Assembly: GCA_036005065.1 (NCBI GenBank)
Contig: DASYQW010000222.1
Coordinates: 1 to 56,069, forward strand
Source of the DNA: Candidatus Methylomirabilota bacterium
Lineage (GTDB): Bacteria; Methylomirabilota; Methylomirabilia; Rokubacteriales; DASRDR01
Length of the DNA stretch: 56,069 nt
Direction of reading: 5' to 3'
This document shows positions 47,844-56,004 of this stretch, one piece after another. Positions within the stretch are counted from its first letter, which is position 1. Every line of letters begins with the position of its first letter. Both the position numbers and the translations under genes were made by a program. Below the pieces are notes generated by a model. It ran no database searches and had not been told where the DNA came from. It was given only the letters and a program-made list of their open reading frames with translations.

Positions 47844-49028
47844 ATGCGGGCCGCCTACTTCGATTGTCCAGCCGGCGCAAGCGGCGACATGATCCTCGGC
47901 GCGCTGGTCGATGCGGGCTGTCCGATCGGGGCGCTGGAAGCAACCCTGGGCGCGCTCTCGGTGACGGGGTGGCGCCTCGACGCCCGGCCGGTCGAGCGGG
48001 CAGGTCTCCGCGGCACCCACCTGGCCGTCGAGACGGACCCCGCGGTCCGGTTTCACGATCTGGCCGACCTCCTCACGCCGATCAAGCGAAGCGCGCTGCC
48101 GGGGACCGTGAAGACGCGCGCCACCCGGATCCTCACGCGGCTCGCGGAGGCGGAGGCGCGCGTCCACGGGGTGTCCGTGGAGGCGGTTCACTTCCACGAG
48201 GTCGGTGCCCTCGATACGCTCGTCGACGTGGTGGGCGCGCTGGCCGGCCTGGACGCGCTCGGCGTCGAGGCCGTCCACGTCTCGGCGTTCCCGCTCGGCG
48301 GGGGCACCGTCGAGTCGGCGCACGGGCGCCTGCCGGTGCCAGCCCCGGCGACCGCCGAGCTGCTGCGCGGGTTCCCCGTGTACGACAACGGCGTGCGCGC
48401 GGAGCTCGTCACCCCCACCGGCGCCGCGATCCTGACCACCCTGGCCACGCCCGGTCGGCTGCCCACGATGACGCTCGAGGCCCTGGGCTGGGGGGCCGGG
48501 ACGCGGGAGCTTCCGATCCCGAACCTCCTGCGCGTGATGATCGGCGAGGCGACCGAAGGCCCCGGTGGAGCAGAGACCGAGACGCTATCGGCCGTCGAGA
48601 CGACGATCGACGACATGTCGCCCCAGCTCTACGAGCCCTTGATCGAGCGGTTGCTCGAGGCCGGCGCGCTCGACGTCTACCTGACGCCGGTCATCATGAA
48701 GCGGAGCCGGCCGGGGATCGTCCTCACCGCGTTCGGCTCACCGGGGCGCGTCGCGGAGCTGGCGGCGCTCCTCTTCCGGGAGACGACGACGATCGGGGTC
48801 CGCTGGCACGAATGGCAGCGGGCGCGCCTGCCGCGCGAGCTCGTCCGGGTGGAGACGGCCTTCGGTCCGGTCACGTTCAAGGTGTCGCGCCTCGGCGGGC
48901 GCGCCGTCACGGTCACCCCGGAGTTCGAGGAGGTGCGGCGGATCGCGCGCGAGCAGGGGCGGCCGGTCCGCGAGGTGCTCGAGCTCGTCCGCGCCGAAGG
49001 GCGCCGTCTCCTCGACCCGAGCGACTGA
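47844..49028 (+). CDS. larC: LarC, nickel insertion protein, single-ORF form
   Basis: 394 aa in one frame. N-terminal DCPAGASGDMILGALVDAG, the metal-binding region VHFHEVGALDTLVDVVGAL, VPAPATAELLRGFPVY and the C-terminal DDMSPQLYEPLIERLLEAGALDVYLTPVIMKRSRPG. In Lactobacillus larC1 and larC2 are joined by a programmed frameshift; here they are one open frame. LarC inserts Ni into the pincer cofactor. LarE, LarB and LarC are all here, but LarA (lactate racemase) is not in the window. Confidence 0.95.
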   Translation: MRAAYFDCPAGASGDMILGALVDAGCPIGALEATLGALSVTGWRLDARPVERAGLRGTHLAVETDPAVRFHDLADLLTPIKRSALPGTVKTRATRILTRLAEAEARVHGVSVEAVHFHEVGALDTLVDVVGALAGLDALGVEAVHVSAFPLGGGTVESAHGRLPVPAPATAELLRGFPVYDNGVRAELVTPTGAAILTTLATPGRLPTMTLEALGWGAGTRELPIPNLLRVMIGEATEGPGGAETETLSAVETTIDDMSPQLYEPLIERLLEAGALDVYLTPVIMKRSRPGIVLTAFGSPGRVAELAALLFRETTTIGVRWHEWQRARLPRELVRVETAFGPVTFKVSRLGGRAVTVTPEFEEVRRIAREQGRPVREVLELVRAEGRRLLDPSD

Positions 49029-49046
49029 ACCCGGAAGGGAGGGGCG

Positions 49047-49304
49047 ATGGGAGTTCCGACCATGTTGGTCGTGGACGCGGGCTACGCGGCGATCCTGGCC
49101 GGCGGGATGCTGCTGCTGATGGTCGCGTTCTGGTGGTCGTGGGCGGGCGATGGGATCGAGGTCCCGCGCGAGCGCTGGCCGGCGGCGATCCGGGCGGCGG
49201 CCATGGCCGGCTGGGCGCTCTTCATCGGAGGGATCTTCGTCCAGCTCGTCGGCTACGTCGCGCAGGTGGGCGTGGCCCGATGGCCGGGAGCGCTCACGCA
49301 CTAG
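49047..49304 (+). CDS. small two-helix membrane protein, unknown function
   Basis: 85 aa with a strong ribosome binding site (GGGAGGGG before ATG 49047). Helix 1: YAAILAGGMLLLMVAFWWSW; a short polar loop with an Arg/Glu pair; helix 2: AAMAGWALFIGGIFVQLVGYVAQVG. No family recognised. It follows larC by 18 nt and is probably cotranscribed; a role in nickel or cofactor handling is only a guess from position. Confidence 0.65.
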   Translation: MGVPTMLVVDAGYAAILAGGMLLLMVAFWWSWAGDGIEVPRERWPAAIRAAAMAGWALFIGGIFVQLVGYVAQVGVARWPGALTH

Positions 49305-49377
49305 CCGGGCCTCCGCGCTCCTTTTGCTCCGCGGGGGCGGGGGGAGGACGTGGCCCAGGCGGTTGGCGGCGAGGGGC

Positions 49378-49722
49378 CTACCGGCCGAGGACAAGCGCGA
49401 TGCCGTCCAGGATCACCTCGAGCTGTCGCCGGCTGAGCCGACTCACGCGATCCACGAGCAGGGTCCGATCGATCGCGACGATCTGTGACACGTTCGCAAC
49501 CGAATCCTTGGGGAGCCGGGTGCTGCGGGCGGGAAGCACCACGTTTCCCGGCGCCTCGGCCCAGCGGAGGTTGCTCGTGAGCGGAACGCACACCACCGTG
49601 CCGATGCGGCTCCGGTTCAGGGCGTCACCCTGCACGACGACCACGGGGCGGCGAAACCCCGGACCGGACCCCGTAGGATCGGGCAGATCGGCCCAGCAGA
49701 TATCGCCCTGGGCGATTACCAC
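49378..49722 (-). CDS. MazF/PemK-type endoribonuclease toxin
   Basis: 114 aa from GTG 49722. The CcdB/MazF SH3-like fold starts with IAQGDICWADLPDPTGSGPGFRRPVVVVQGDALN (the family signature), then TVVCVPLTSNLR, GNVVLP, LPKDSVANVSQIVAIDR. MazF toxins cleave mRNA at short sites. Its start overlaps the antitoxin stop by 7 nt, so toxin translation depends on antitoxin translation. Confidence 0.92.
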   Translation of the reverse strand: MVIAQGDICWADLPDPTGSGPGFRRPVVVVQGDALNRSRIGTVVCVPLTSNLRWAEAPGNVVLPARSTRLPKDSVANVSQIVAIDRTLLVDRVSRLSRRQLEVILDGIALVLGR

Positions 49723-49952
49723 TCGGTCCCGGCGAGCACCCGCCGGGCCGCAGCCCCTACCATGGGGTCGGGGCGGGGGTCGATGGCCGAGCAGACACGA
49801 TCGAAGGCCTCGGTGAGCGCCTCGGCGTCGTGTCGGCGCAAGTACGCGGCCATGGCTTCGGCATAGAGCTGGCTGCGTGATTTCTTCAAGCGGCGCGCGA
49901 GCCGTTCGGCCTCAGCATAGATGGGATCAGGAACGGAGATCGCGGTTTTCAT
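49716..49952 (-). CDS. ribbon-helix-helix antitoxin partner of the MazF toxin
   Basis: 78 aa from ATG 49952. N-terminal RHH DNA-binding domain (MKTAISVPDPIYAEAERLAR, then KKSRSQLYAEAMAAYLRRHD), C-terminal segment likely to wrap the toxin. Such antitoxins repress their own operon. A TATACT box is 6 nt upstream with an imperfect dyad ATAC...GTAT beside the start, a plausible operator. Longer upstream frame is not credible. Confidence 0.85.
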   Translation of the reverse strand: MKTAISVPDPIYAEAERLARRLKKSRSQLYAEAMAAYLRRHDAEALTEAFDRVCSAIDPRPDPMVGAAARRVLAGTEW

Positions 49953-49958
49953 ACCCGG

Positions 49959-49988
49959 AGTATAACCCCCCTTCGGCCGCGACGGCAA
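49959..49988 (-). promoter_or_regulatory. promoter of the toxin-antitoxin pair
   Basis: On the minus strand TTGCCG (49988-49983), 18-nt spacer, TATACT (49964-49959), ATG at 49952. The near-palindrome ATACTCCGGGTAT lies between the -10 and the start, suited to autorepression by the RHH antitoxin. The transcript would be leaderless. Confidence 0.5.
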
Positions 49989-50096
49989 GGATCGCGCGAG
50001 GCGTCCTTGCTTCGCGACCCGGGTCTCGGGACTCCTCAGGTCGGTCATCGCGCGGGCGGTGACATTGTGTGACGCAACGGCATGTTCGGCCGTGAC

Positions 50097-50125
50097 TTGA
50101 CCGCCTTCGGAGCCGGGGGTAGGGT
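50097..50125 (+). promoter_or_regulatory. promoter for the truncated STN-like gene
   Basis: TTGACC (50097-50102), 17-nt spacer, TAGGGT (50120-50125), ATG at 50136. Same -10 sequence and spacing as the RRM gene promoter. Confidence 0.45.
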
Positions 50126-50135
50126 AGTGTCTTCC

Positions 50136-50543
50136 ATGATCGTACGGGCGACGCTCATCTGTCTGGCGCTCCTCGGAACCGCGCCGGCCACGGCCGGGGC
50201 GCCGGTCACCGTCGACTGGGCGGACGATCGCCTCAGCGTGACCGCGGAGCTGGTGGCGCTGTCGGCCGTGCTCCGCGAGGTCGCTCACCGGACAGGTCTG
50301 GAGATCCGCGGCACCGAGCAGCTCGAGGAAAAGGTGACGGTCCGGCTCGCCGCGATGCCGCTGGCCGAAGGTCTGCGACGCCTCCTCGCCCACCTGAGTT
50401 ACGCCGCCGTGGAGGAGACCGGCGAGCGGGGGACCCGCCTCACCAGGCTTGCTTCATCGACGACCGCCGCGGTGGCGATCACGAGGTCCATAGTCGAGAT
50501 ACGCTGGCGGGCCCGATTCGGCGCGGCCAGTAGCCGCGCATAG
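50136..50543 (+). pseudogene. secreted STN-like domain protein, apparently 3'-truncated
   Basis: 135 aa from ATG 50136 to a stop in unrelated sequence. A signal peptide (MIVRATLICLALLGTAPATAGA) is followed by an STN-like domain (VTAELVALSAVLREVAHRTGLEIRG, EKVTVRLAAMPLAEGLRRLL, YAAVEETGERGTRLTRL), as in secretins or TonB receptors. From about codon 105 (50448) the frame is antisense to a PIN-domain gene and loses any resemblance. The original protein probably continued. This may be a deletion scar, or two genes that overlap convergently. Confidence 0.55.
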
Positions 50544-50764
50544 GTCGGCGGGAACCGCTGGTCTGGATACACGATCCGCAGGTCGGCGCACAGTTCGTCG
50601 ACACGCTGGCGCTCGACGGACGGCCGGGTGGCCAGTTCCGCACCCGCCAGCAGTTCGCAGACGACGTGGATGCCGACCCCCACCTCCTCCTCCGCGATCC
50701 GGTCCAGCAGGGTGACAGCAGGCCCGGGTTGGCGGCGAGCGCTCTCGCCCAAGGGATCGGCCAT
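50399..50764 (-). pseudogene. PIN-domain fragment (VapC-like), truncated
   Basis: The minus-strand frame contains a PIN core: VTLLDRIAEEEVGVGIHVVCELLAGAEL and the late motif STMDLVIATAAVVDEASLV read across about residues 17-107. The expected N-terminal acidic DTNxL motif is missing or altered (MADPLGESARRQPG), and the C-terminal strand (TRNxxDF) is replaced by sequence antisense to the STN-like gene after about 50448. It is probably a decayed toxin; no partner antitoxin is visible. Confidence 0.5.
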
Positions 50765-50836
50765 GCCCAGTCCGATGGCCGAGCCTGGGGATGCCGAGGA
50801 CTGAGCCGGCCCGGTCCTCCCCGCCGGGGCTGACCG

Positions 50837-51613
50837 TTACGCCGGCTTCGCCGCCCGAAGGAGCGCGAGGGTCTCCTCGACGCTATCCCCGGCCGTGATG
50901 GCGCGGATGACGACCTCGTCGACCACCGACTGCCAGCGACCGAGCGCGGGGGCGATGGCGTCGGGCGTGGGGGCGCCGATCGCCGTCTCGACGGGATCGA
51001 CGCCCATGCGCGCGAAGTGGGCGGCGTAGGCCGGGATCCTCGCGTAACGGGCCGCTTCCTCCCCCAGCCGATCGGAGGCGGGCCCCCCGAGCGCCACGCG
51101 GACGTACGCGAAGAGCCGCGGCGCCGACCGATCCACGGCCGCCGCGCCGGCCCGCACCCACTCGGCCGACACCCGCGCGTGCTCCGGGGTCAGCCAGTTG
51201 AAGAGGACGCCGTCGGCGACCTCTCCTGCCAGGCGACACATCCGGGGGCCCAGCGCCGCCGCCACCAGACGCGCCCGAAGGTGCGAGCGCAGCTCGGCGA
51301 CCCCGGCGCGCACGCGTTCGAGAGCCCCGGGGTTCGGGCTCCCGACCCCGAGGAGGAGGCGATCGACGGGCAGCCCGTTCGCGCGTACCCCCTGGACGAT
51401 GCTGTCCGGTTGGCGCGTGTGGAGAGGGATCACGCCGATGCCGAGCTCGATGCGCCGCGTTTCCCCGACGGCATGGGCGAGGGCGGCCAGCCCATCGAGC
51501 GAGCCGGGATGGTTCACCCAGAAGGAGCCGTAGCCGAGCGCCTCGGCCTCCCGCGCCGATGCGCGGATCACCTCGGGCGCCGTGCCGGCGAACAGCGCGA
51601 AGCCGGTTCCCAT
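50837..51613 (-). CDS. luciferase-like (LLM class) flavin-dependent oxidoreductase
   Basis: 258 aa, shorter than the usual 300-350. TIM-barrel features: FALFAGTAPEVIRASAREAEALGYGSFWVNHPG, LGIGVIPLHTRQPDSIVQ, LLLGVGSPNPGALERVRAGV and MCRLAGEVADGVLFNWLTPEHA. LLM proteins use FMN or F420 for oxidations; several act on sulfonates or alkanes. It is divergent from the molybdenum hydroxylase operon (180-nt gap). Confidence 0.88.
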   Translation of the reverse strand: MGTGFALFAGTAPEVIRASAREAEALGYGSFWVNHPGSLDGLAALAHAVGETRRIELGIGVIPLHTRQPDSIVQGVRANGLPVDRLLLGVGSPNPGALERVRAGVAELRSHLRARLVAAALGPRMCRLAGEVADGVLFNWLTPEHARVSAEWVRAGAAAVDRSAPRLFAYVRVALGGPASDRLGEEAARYARIPAYAAHFARMGVDPVETAIGAPTPDAIAPALGRWQSVVDEVVIRAITAGDSVEETLALLRAAKPA

Positions 51614-51738
51614 CTGGATCCGTCCAGGGTCCTCGCCGAGTGGGGGCTGGGAAGCGCGCGGCCGAAAGACGCGCGGCCGTGAGAACGACGCTACGACCAG
51701 CGGGCCGGGCGTGTCAAGCCCGCCGGGAAAACACCGCC

Positions 51739-51768
51739 TTGACAGCCTTCCGGCACGGGCGGTACGGT
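51739..51768 (+). promoter_or_regulatory. promoter for the molybdenum hydroxylase operon
   Basis: TTGACA (51739-51744), 18-nt spacer, TACGGT (51763-51768), ATG of the first gene at 51796. Confidence 0.55.
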
Positions 51769-51795
51769 AGCGCTACTTTCTTGTCTCCCTGACTC

Positions 51796-52245
51796 ATGAC
51801 CCTGGAAGGGACCCATCACTTCAGCGCGCCCCGGGATCGCGTTTGGGCCGTGTTCAACGACCCAGCCGTCCTGGCGCGGGCGACGCCCGGCTGCGAGCGG
51901 CTCGATCCCGTCGGACCCGACGAGTTCGAGGCGACGCTCTCGGTCGGCGTGGCCGCGGTGAAGGGGATCTACCAGGGTCGCCTCGCCATCACCGACAAGA
52001 AGCCGCCCGAGGGATACACGCTCCGCGTCGAGGGGAGCGGCCGTCCGGGCTTCGTCAAGGGTGAGGGTCGGCTGACCCTGACCGAGCAGGACGGCGGCAC
52101 CCTCGCGACGATCCGGGCGGAGGCCCAGGTGGGCGGCGTGATCGCGGCGGTGGGCCAGCGCCTCATCGGCGCGGCGGCCCGGATGCTCATGGAGCAGTTC
52201 TTCTCGGCCCTGGAAGCGGAGGTCGGCAAGGCCACCGCCCAGTGA
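51796..52245 (+). CDS. CoxG-like SRPBCC protein
   Basis: 149 aa. The CoxG/SRPBCC domain starts with LEGTHHFSAPRDRVWAVFNDPAVLARATPGCERLD and continues with GIYQGRLAITDKKPPEGYTLRVEGSG, a pattern shared by CoxG proteins, and ends with IGAAARMLMEQFFSALEAE. CoxG in aerobic CO oxidisers is tied to membrane anchoring of CO dehydrogenase through a C-terminal hydrophobic tail, which is absent here. As first gene of a G-S-L-M order it probably assists this hydroxylase. Confidence 0.9.
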   Translation: MTLEGTHHFSAPRDRVWAVFNDPAVLARATPGCERLDPVGPDEFEATLSVGVAAVKGIYQGRLAITDKKPPEGYTLRVEGSGRPGFVKGEGRLTLTEQDGGTLATIRAEAQVGGVIAAVGQRLIGAAARMLMEQFFSALEAEVGKATAQ

Positions 52246-52291
52246 GCGGGAAGCCAGAGACACGGAGCCAGCTACACAAGGGGGTTGAGCG

Positions 52292-52753
52292 GTGAAGATC
52301 CAGGTCAAGGTCAACGGCACGGCGCACACGTCCGACGTGGAGCCGCGGCTGCTCCTGGTGCACTACCTGCGTGACGTCCTCAACCTCACCGGGACGCACG
52401 TGGGCTGTGACACCAGTCAGTGCGGCGCCTGCACCATCCTGGTGAACGGGGTCTCGGCCAAGGCCTGTACCATGTTCGCCGTTCAGGCCGACGGGGCGGA
52501 GATCCTGACGATCGAAGGACTCGCCAAGGATGGAAAGCTTCATCCCATCCAGGAAGGGTTCTGGGAGAAGCACGGCCTCCAGTGCGGCTTCTGCACGCCC
52601 GGGATGATCATGGCGGCCTACCAGATCCTGCAGCGGCAGAAGAGTCCCAGCGAGGCCGACATCCGGCATGCCCTGGAGGGCAACCTGTGCCGGTGCACCG
52701 GCTACCACAACATCGTCCGCGCCATCCAGTACGCGGCCGAGAAGATGAAGTAG
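52292..52753 (+). CDS. CoxS-like [2Fe-2S] small subunit of a molybdenum hydroxylase
   Basis: 153 aa from GTG 52292. Plant-type cluster ligands C39, C44, C47 and C59 (CDTSQCGAC...C) and the helical-domain cluster C98, C101, C133, C135 (CGFC...CRC) are complete. It passes electrons from the molybdenum centre to FAD. The order S-L-M differs from the M-S-L order of classical coxMSL operons. Confidence 0.95.
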   Translation: MKIQVKVNGTAHTSDVEPRLLLVHYLRDVLNLTGTHVGCDTSQCGACTILVNGVSAKACTMFAVQADGAEILTIEGLAKDGKLHPIQEGFWEKHGLQCGFCTPGMIMAAYQILQRQKSPSEADIRHALEGNLCRCTGYHNIVRAIQYAAEKMK

Positions 52754-52763
52754 GGGGTGGGGG

Positions 52764-55121
52764 ATGGCCCAGGCGAAGCTCTTCGGCTCGAGCATCAAGC
52801 GCCGGGAGGATCCGCGCTTCATCACCGGTAAGGGCGTCTACACCGATGACGTGAAGCTGCCCGGCCAGACCCACGCCGTCTTCGTGCGGAGCCCGCACGC
52901 TCACGCTCGGGTCCGCCAGGTCGACGTCGCCAAGGCCAAAGCGGTGCCGGGCGTGGTGGCGGTCTACACGGGTAAGGACCTGGCGGCCGGCGGGGTGAAC
53001 CCGCTTCCGTGCGGGTGGCTTCTGCCGGACATCAAGATCCCCGAGTACCGGGCGATCGCCACCGGCAAGGTCCACTTCGTCGGCCACGCGGTGGCGGTGG
53101 TGATCGCCGAAACCCCGTACGCGGCCAGGGACGGAGCCGACGCGGTGACCGTGGACTACGAAGAGCTGCCATCGGTCAGCGACGGCGAGAAGGCGGTGGC
53201 CAAGGGAGCGCCGCAGCTCCACGAGAACGCCCCCGGGAACGTCGGCTTCGCCTGGTCCATCGGCGACAAGGACAAGACGGACGCCGCCATCAAGTCGGCG
53301 GCCAAGGTCGTGAAGCAGCGGCTCGTCAACCAGCGCCTGATCCCGAACGCCATCGAGCCGCGGGCCTCCTGCGCCTCTTTCAACTCGGCCACCGGCGACC
53401 TCACGCTCTGGGTCACCTCGCAGAACCCGCACGTGCACCGGCTCCTCATGGCGGCCTTCGTGCTCGGCATGCCGGAGCACAAGATGCGGGTGATCGCGCC
53501 GGACGTCGGCGGCGGCTTCGGTTCCAAGATCTTCGTCTACCCGGAGGAGGTCGCTGTCTCCTGGGCGTCCAAGGCCCTCGGGCGACCCGTGAAGTGGACG
53601 GCCGAGCGGCGCGAGTCATACGTGACCGACGCCCACGGCCGCGACCACCTCACCGAGGTCGAGATGGCCGTCGACAAGGACGGCAAGATCACGGCCCTGC
53701 GCGTCAAGACCAACGCCAACCTCGGCGCCTACCTCTCGACGTTCGCGCCGCTGATCCCGACCTACCTCTACGGCACCCTCCTGTCGGGGGTTTACGAGAT
53801 CCCCAACATCTACTGCGAGGTGGTCGGGGCCTTCACGAACACGACGCCGGTCGACGCCTATCGGGGGGCCGGACGCCCGGAGGCGACCTACCTGCTCGAG
53901 CGGGTGTGCGACCTGGCGGCGCGGGCGCTGGGTGCGGATCCCGCCGAGTTCCGTCGGAAGAACTTCATTCCGGCGTCGAAGTTCCCGTACCAGACGCCGG
54001 TCGCGTTCCAGTACGACAGCGGTAACTACGGCCCCGCGCTCGATCGAGCCCTCCAGATGGTCGACTACAAAAAGCTCCGGGCCGAGCAGGAAGCGGCCCG
54101 CAAGCAAGGGCGCTACCTCGGGATCGGCTTCGCCACCTACATCGAGGCGTGCGGCCCGGCGCCCTCCCAGGTGGCCGGGGCGCTGGGCGCCCAGGCCGGC
54201 TTGTGGGAAAGCGCCCACGTGCGGGTGCACCCGACCGGCAAGATCACCGTCTACACGGGCTCGCACTCCCACGGGCAGGGGCACGAGACGACCTTCGCCC
54301 AGCTGGCCGCCGACGAGCTCGGGCTGCCCTTCGAGGACGTCGAGATCGTCCACGGCGACACCGCGGCGGTTCCGTTCGGGATGGGCACGTATGGAAGCCG
54401 CTCGGCGGCCGTCGGGGGCGCCGCCATCCACACGTCGATCCAGAAGATCAAGGAAAAGGGGAAGAAGATCGCCGCCCACCTCCTGGAGGCCAGCGAGGCC
54501 GACCTCGACTACGGCGAGGGGAAGTACTTCGTCAAGGGCTCGCCGGGACGCGCCAAGACCTTCGCGGAGGTGGCGCTCATGGCCTACCTCGCGCACAACC
54601 TCCCGAAGGGGCTGGAGCCCGGGCTGGAGGCGACCTCGTTCTGGGATCCGCCCAACTTCGTATTCCCGTTCGGCTCACACATCGCGGAGGTGGAGGTCGA
54701 TCCCGAGACGGGCAAGGTCAAGGTGCTCCGCTACGTGGCCGTCGACGATGTCGGGCGGGTCATCAACCCGATGATCGTGGACGGCATGGTCCACGGCGGG
54801 ATCGCCCAGGGGGTGGCTCAGGCCCTCTGGGAGTACGCCGCTTACGACGCCAACGGCCAGCTCGTGACCGGGAGCATGATGGACTACGCCCTGCCGAAGG
54901 CCGGCGACCTGCCATCGTTCGAGACCGACCGGACCGTCACGCCGTCCCCGGTGAATCCGATGGGGATCAAGGGGGCGGGCGAGACGGGGACCATCGCCTC
55001 CACCGCAGCGATCGCGAATGCCGTGCTCGACGCGCTCGCTCCGCTGGGGATCACGCACATCGACCTGCCTCTGACGCCCGCCCGGATCTGGGCGGCCGTC
55101 CAGGCCGCGCGGAAGAAGTAG
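52764..55121 (+). CDS. CoxL-like molybdopterin-binding large subunit, not form I CO dehydrogenase
   Basis: 785 aa, usual length. Molybdopterin contacts and catalytic parts: GGGFGSKIFVYPEEV, DAYRGAGRPEATY (Y366-R371) and the catalytic Glu in GIKGAGETGT near residue 739. True aerobic CO dehydrogenase has AYxCSFR at the active-site loop; here it is AYRGAGR, as in form II and other hydroxylases, so CO is not a supported substrate. The enzyme probably hydroxylates a small organic compound. It needs MoeA, XdhC and Moco sulfuration, consistent with genes at 14.5-17.5 kb. Confidence 0.93.
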   Translation: MAQAKLFGSSIKRREDPRFITGKGVYTDDVKLPGQTHAVFVRSPHAHARVRQVDVAKAKAVPGVVAVYTGKDLAAGGVNPLPCGWLLPDIKIPEYRAIATGKVHFVGHAVAVVIAETPYAARDGADAVTVDYEELPSVSDGEKAVAKGAPQLHENAPGNVGFAWSIGDKDKTDAAIKSAAKVVKQRLVNQRLIPNAIEPRASCASFNSATGDLTLWVTSQNPHVHRLLMAAFVLGMPEHKMRVIAPDVGGGFGSKIFVYPEEVAVSWASKALGRPVKWTAERRESYVTDAHGRDHLTEVEMAVDKDGKITALRVKTNANLGAYLSTFAPLIPTYLYGTLLSGVYEIPNIYCEVVGAFTNTTPVDAYRGAGRPEATYLLERVCDLAARALGADPAEFRRKNFIPASKFPYQTPVAFQYDSGNYGPALDRALQMVDYKKLRAEQEAARKQGRYLGIGFATYIEACGPAPSQVAGALGAQAGLWESAHVRVHPTGKITVYTGSHSHGQGHETTFAQLAADELGLPFEDVEIVHGDTAAVPFGMGTYGSRSAAVGGAAIHTSIQKIKEKGKKIAAHLLEASEADLDYGEGKYFVKGSPGRAKTFAEVALMAYLAHNLPKGLEPGLEATSFWDPPNFVFPFGSHIAEVEVDPETGKVKVLRYVAVDDVGRVINPMIVDGMVHGGIAQGVAQALWEYAAYDANGQLVTGSMMDYALPKAGDLPSFETDRTVTPSPVNPMGIKGAGETGTIASTAAIANAVLDALAPLGITHIDLPLTPARIWAAVQAARKK

Positions 55122-55131
55122 GGGGAGGCTC

Positions 55132-56004
55132 ATGTATCCAGCGACCTTCGAATATCACCGTCCGACCACGGTCGACGAAGCGGTCAAGCTCCTCGCCACC
55201 CACAAGGATGACGCCAAGCTCCTGGCCGGCGGGCACAGCTTGATCCCGCTGATGAAGCTGAGGCTCGCGACCCCCAAGCACGTCGTGGATCTCCGGCGGA
55301 TCGGCGGGCTCTCGGGCGTCCGCGAGGAGGGGGGCACGCTCGTCATCGGCGCGCTCACCACCCACTACGCGATAGAGTCCAACGCCACGCTGAAGGCCAA
55401 GTGCCCGATCCTCCCGCAGGCCGCCGCCATGATCGGCGACCCCCAGGTGCGCAACCTGGGTACCATCGGCGGGAGCGTCGCCCACGCCGACCCGGCTGCC
55501 GACTGGCCGGCGGTCATCCTGGCGCTGGGGGCCGAGCTCAGGGCCACGGGTCCCAAGGGGGCGCGGACGATCAAGGCCGACGACTTCTTCAAGGACCTGA
55601 TGACCACGGCGCTCGGTCCCGACGAGATCCTGACCGAGATTCGGATCGCGGCGCCCGCGGCCGGCACCGGCATGGCCTACGTGAAGCATCCACATCCGGC
55701 CTCGCGCTTCGCGGTGGTGGGGGTGGCCGCTGTGCTGACGGTCAGTGGCAACACGTGCCAGAAGGCGAGCGTCGCCGTGACCGGTGCCGGACCGAAGGCG
55801 ACGCGGGCGAAGGGCGTGGAAGCGGCAATCACCGGCAAGGCGCTCGACACCCAGGGGATCGCGGCGGCGGCCGAAAAGGCGGCTGACGGCGTCGCCATCA
55901 CCGCGGATCTCCAGGGCTCCGTGGAGTACAAGGCGCATCTCACGCGTGTCTTTGCGAAGCGCGCCCTGGAGGCCGCGGCGGCCCACGCCCGAGGCGGCCG
56001 CTAG
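55132..56004 (+). CDS. CoxM-like FAD-binding medium subunit
   Basis: 290 aa. FAD-binding motifs AGGHSLIPLMKLRLA (about 36-50) and TIGGSVAHADPAADWPAV (about 112-129) are the two conserved segments of the family. The C-terminal CO_deh_flav_C domain has VAVTGAGPKATRAK. It transfers electrons to the quinone pool or another acceptor. It completes a G-S-L-M operon of one strand with gaps of 10-46 nt. Confidence 0.94.
   Translation: MYPATFEYHRPTTVDEAVKLLATHKDDAKLLAGGHSLIPLMKLRLATPKHVVDLRRIGGLSGVREEGGTLVIGALTTHYAIESNATLKAKCPILPQAAAMIGDPQVRNLGTIGGSVAHADPAADWPAVILALGAELRATGPKGARTIKADDFFKDLMTTALGPDEILTEIRIAAPAAGTGMAYVKHPHPASRFAVVGVAAVLTVSGNTCQKASVAVTGAGPKATRAKGVEAAITGKALDTQGIAAAAEKAADGVAITADLQGSVEYKAHLTRVFAKRALEAAAAHARGGR

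Noticed and set aside
49305-49377. A terminator after the small membrane protein gene, next to a short T-run
   Set aside because: The T-run ctccttttg has only a 5-bp loose stem around it; too weak to call.
52764-55121. Naming the large subunit as a CO dehydrogenase
   Set aside because: The active-site loop is AYRGAGR, not AYxCSFR, so CO oxidation is not supported.
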